A stretch of DNA of 64,000 nucleotides from Toxonevra muliebris (lineage: Eukaryota > Arthropoda > Insecta > Diptera > Pallopteridae): the NCBI GenBank assembly GCA_963691655.1, contig OY829326.1:55607776-55671775 (forward strand). The letters are read 5' to 3'. Below, one piece after another: positions 60,678 to 64,000 of this stretch (position 1 is the stretch's first letter; each line of letters starts with the position of its first letter). A program made the position numbers and the translations under genes. Under the pieces are notes generated by a model. It ran no database searches and was not told the DNA's origin. It saw nothing but the letters and a program-made list of their open reading frames with translations.

Positions 60678-63387
60678 TGTATACATATGTAAATACATAA
60701 ATACAATTTTAAAATCAGCTTCAATTTTCTTTTTTGTGTCAATTTCTATTTGAATTTCAAAGTTTTCCTTGATTCTTCACTTTGAATTTGAAAACAAATG
60801 CAAACAAATAAACAAAAAGTTTTTTGTTCTAACACTCACAAGCCAAAAAATTTAATTACAATTTTATTGAGTCGCCAAAAAGTATGCCACAAAATTATTT
60901 ACTTTGATGTATGCACTAGGGATGCTGCCAAAAAATTATTTGGTATTCGGTTGATATCCCTGTGTTTTACTACACGTATCCATGCTCGATATTAGAATAA
61001 TATGGATCATGAACCAAACAAGAGTTTTGGATGAAAATTGCTGGGGCTAAGATATATTCGCGGAATCACTGATATTAAGAGCTCATATTTTTAGGACGCA
61101 TTCTATCACTAATATGAATATTTGAATGCATTTCTGTGCTCATTCTAGTTTTATTCGAGAGTTTTGTTCTTCACCCAATAGTTCAGTTCGGTTTTTGATA
61201 TGATGACCAGAAGGTGTTGGAAGCATTCATGAGGGAGGTTCTTCATAAGCTCTATGACAGATCTGGGAAAGTACTGCATTCGAATAATGGTGGTAGAACG
61301 CAGAGAAGAGGGCATCCTAATTTATGTTGAAAATACCAGGTACATGGGACCTGATTGCACTTGTCCTTATAAACTGGCGACATCGTACCAACGACGGTAT
61401 TCCCATATAGTATTCGCATTTGTTATTCGAAACATCTCTAGCATGCAGGTTAATGTTAATGTCGATGGTGAATGGAAAATTTTACTGCTGTAAAAGAAAA
61501 GTGTCAACCATAAAATATGCTTAAATATGATGTCATTAAAATAAATTTTTACAAATTAAGTTTGTGCCTGGCTGAGTTTTCGCTTTTCTAAATTTTTGTG
61601 CTGTATTAAAATTAAATTGGGGAAAGGAAAGGTAAATTGTAAAGGAAAAAAAAGACTTAAAAGAAAGTAAGGAAAAGAAAGTTACAAAAAAGAAATTAAA
61701 AACAAAGGAAAAACAATAAGTAAATAAAATATTGACACTTAAGTTTACAATTTAGTGAAAAAGTTTTTAATTGAAATTTGGAAAATGATTAAAAAAGAAT
61801 TACGAGACTAAAGAAAATTATTTAAAATGTATAAAGTTGGTATATATAGTACATATATATAGTCGCAAATCAATATATTACTTTCAAAACTGCCTAAAAG
61901 CATGCAACGAAAATATTTTCACATAATTTGCAATTATTATACAAATAATTGTTGCATGCAATCAACAATACAACCACACAACACACAAATAGTGACACCT
62001 GTGCCAATAATATCATATAAACCTGTATAAATATTATTTATTTTGGCAGCACTAACAAAAGAAAGTTTTGTTTTGTCGCCACAAAATATGCAATAACAAA
62101 AATAATAATAATAGCTAAAATTTCTGAACTTTCTGGCAACTTACCAAAAGAACAGAAGCAAAATATATAACTAAGCACTCATCTTGCACATAAATATATA
62201 TATATATGTATGTATATCTAAGGGTACTCTTCAACTTTAATAAATTATTCAAAGCATCTTTCATTCATTTATAAGAAACAACAAGAACAATAACAATAAA
62301 AACAACAAAAAGTTAATATATTTTTATGTATAATAAAAAGCTCAAAAGAAAAATGTGAAAATAAACAGATGATTTTATTTAATTTGATTTTTATTTTAGT
62401 TAGTTGTGTCTTTCTTACTGCATACATAGAATATAATACTCACAGAATCACACCTACACATATGAATATATTATATGATTAACGTATAAATGACATGTTG
62501 CTCGCATGTGGTGGTAGTAGTGTCTGGTGTTTAGTTTATGAACTCATAAATTCATAAAAACACGAATATTTTATTCACTATTTTGTATGAATGTGTGGTA
62601 ATGAATTTTAGATTAACCCTCAGTTTGAAAAGAATTTTGTAAAAAATTTTTCAACAAATTTATTTTAAATTGTTTACTATTAATTTAGTATTTTTGGGAT
62701 CAAAGCAATTAATAGAAAGTCATAAATAATGTTTATTTACTTTTTTTTTTTTTTAATTCCCTCTGATTTTAGTTTATAGAGAATTATATTACCGCGACAA
62801 GTGTAAATTTCGACCAGCAAACTACGTCAAACCTTGACAGAGGTTGGTCAGGCAGGCAATAAATAAATTAAGAAATATATGCAAACAACAAATTTTTATT
62901 TTAAAATGCCTACAAGAATTATCACCTCAAGAAAAATGACCGGTTAACTAGGAAAAGAGCAGTTGAAATAATATTTTGTTTTACTGATACAATATTAAAT
63001 GAGTTTAAAACACATAATTTAAAAAGACACAAACACAAAGCTAACCAAAGGCATAAGAAAAGAAGAAAGGCAGCGCACCATCATGGATTATCGATGCACC
63101 TACAATCTTATTACGTGCATAAAAGAGCGGATATCACGCAGGCATGGCAAATTGAATTACCACATTACGCAATTATTTAGTGGCCATGGGTGCTTCTAGT
63201 AATACCTGAACACGTTCAATCTCGGAGAGGAATTGAATGCATCTTGCAAGGTTGCTGCAGATATAATGGCCACACTGTATAATGTAGAAGTTGCGCGTGA
63301 AGCCGAGCGCACGGCAAACATCTGAAACATGGAGTCAAATATCGTCAACTGACGATACAGCCGGACAGAATTGAATAGAAACCAATA
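60678..63387. other. No gene recognised (probably intron)
   Basis: AT-rich. It contains the isolated GCCTAAAAGTATGC-type motifs (60874, 61892, 62078), a purine-rich stretch at about 61620-61740 and TATA microsatellites near 62192. The somewhat GC-richer part at 63090-63380 has no recognised product in any frame. Confidence 0.4.
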
Positions 63388-63670
63388 CTAACGATTGAGT
63401 ACTAAGCTCATTATGGCCTTCCGACGTAATACCCAATGGTGGTTCCGGAAGGAATATTCGTACTGACGAGAGGTTGTTTTAATGTGAAAATGTCCCGCCC
63501 TGACTTGGCTTTTTATGCTTTCCTCCTCGTTAAAAAAAAGGTAACTCTTGACCACGTTTGCGACGCGTAGCCGAGCATTGTCGTGCTGGAGGATGACTTT
63601 GCCGTGTTTTTCTTGGTACTGTGGCCGGTTCTCCTTTAATGCTAGACTCAAATGCATTAATTTAATTGTG
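63388..63670 (-). pseudogene. Mariner transposase fragment
   Basis: LKENRPQYQEKHGKVILQHDNARLRVANVVKSYL is the second-Asp block of a mariner-type transposase (usual form HDNARPH). The sequence then loses similarity at NEEESIKSQ. Too short for spacing of the catalytic residues. No ITRs were identified. It is distinct from the mariners at 36413 and 46916. Confidence 0.7.
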
Positions 63671-64000
63671 ATGATTAATGACGAGAACTTGGCTCGAAAA
63701 CAGACATTTAAAATCCAGTATAATTTGCAAATGGAAACAACTAATGCGGCGATGTCGATACCTTAACCGATGTCCAAACTCATTTTATGACAATTTTGAT
63801 CTACGTTTTTCTACCAGTCGATGCAAAATACACAATGCACAAGCTTAAGTTCGAGCGCCTAGATTTTACACCTAATTTTAAATATTTTTTAGTGATAAAA
63901 CAATATAATCTATTCATCGCTCTACTATCTCACTCAGATTTCTTCGTAACACATATGCATGTATCTTTTTTATGGTCAATATATTTGAGAGGTTAGTAAA

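Noticed and set aside
61254..61493. 79-codon open frame (begins MTDLGKYCIR)
   Set aside because: Composition is less biased than its neighbours, but no family was recognised and no supporting context exists; left unannotated.
45660..64000. First coding exon of the phosphatase gene
   Set aside because: I looked on the minus strand for a start followed by an acidic N terminus and a one-base overhang before GT, but found no convincing candidate.
1..64000. LTR retrotransposon or endogenous virus
   Set aside because: No long direct terminal repeats, protease, integrase or envelope-like frames were seen.

Overview
The window is nuclear DNA from an insect, almost certainly a higher fly (Diptera: Brachycera), and the repeat content suggests a tephritid-like or other acalyptrate fly with a mid-sized or large genome. 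The base composition is very AT-rich. Genes have spliceosomal GT..AG introns, and the coding exons read closely like their Drosophila counterparts as I remember them. All remaining DNA is intron or intergenic sequence packed with decayed transposable elements. No prokaryotic features are present.

Three protein-coding genes can be supported. (1) 1-917, minus strand: the first two coding exons of the DNA polymerase delta catalytic subunit; the gene runs off the left edge. (2) 3446-5556, plus strand: a complete four-exon gene for the ankyrin-repeat/DHHC palmitoyltransferase Hip14 (637 aa). It is divergent from (1), and the ~2.5 kb between them holds E2F-like sites next to the polymerase start and two MITE-like elements. 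(3) 24287-45659, minus strand: five exons of a small CTD phosphatase (SCP/CTDSP family; Drosophila CG5830-like). They carry the DLDET catalytic motif and a Gln-rich C-terminal tail. Its first coding exon was not found and probably lies beyond the right edge, so most of 24.5-64 kb is intron of this gene. Hip14 and the phosphatase gene converge on an ~18.7 kb gene-free interval (5557-24286) that is A-rich on its left part and T-rich on its right part.

The rest is mobile-element archaeology. The best-supported items are: a 1265-bp Tc1/mariner element of DD37D (maT-like) type at 36413-37677, with ITRs, a TA duplication and one frameshift; a decayed DD34D mariner at ~46916-48000; three copies of one non-coding hAT-type element (14925, 25035, 50054), two with intact 8-bp target duplications; a pogo-like MITE (27445-28106); piggyBac-like TTAA elements (17654-18087; 59463-60673, the second made of two oppositely oriented minisatellite arrays); LINE fragments with RT, RNase H and 3'-terminal zinc-knuckle pieces ending in CCTAACCTAAC; and tRNA-derived SINEs.

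The most interesting structures are a modular, partly dimeric tRNA-derived SINE family (39733, 46078, 54137) whose 3' end resembles that of the local LINEs; a nested insertion stack at 34070-40312; foldback-type inverted-repeat elements; and an unexplained recurring 14-16 bp motif (GCCTAAAAGTATGC-like), all in one orientation, across 55.9-62.1 kb. Nothing here looks like a new multi-gene system, and I do not claim one.
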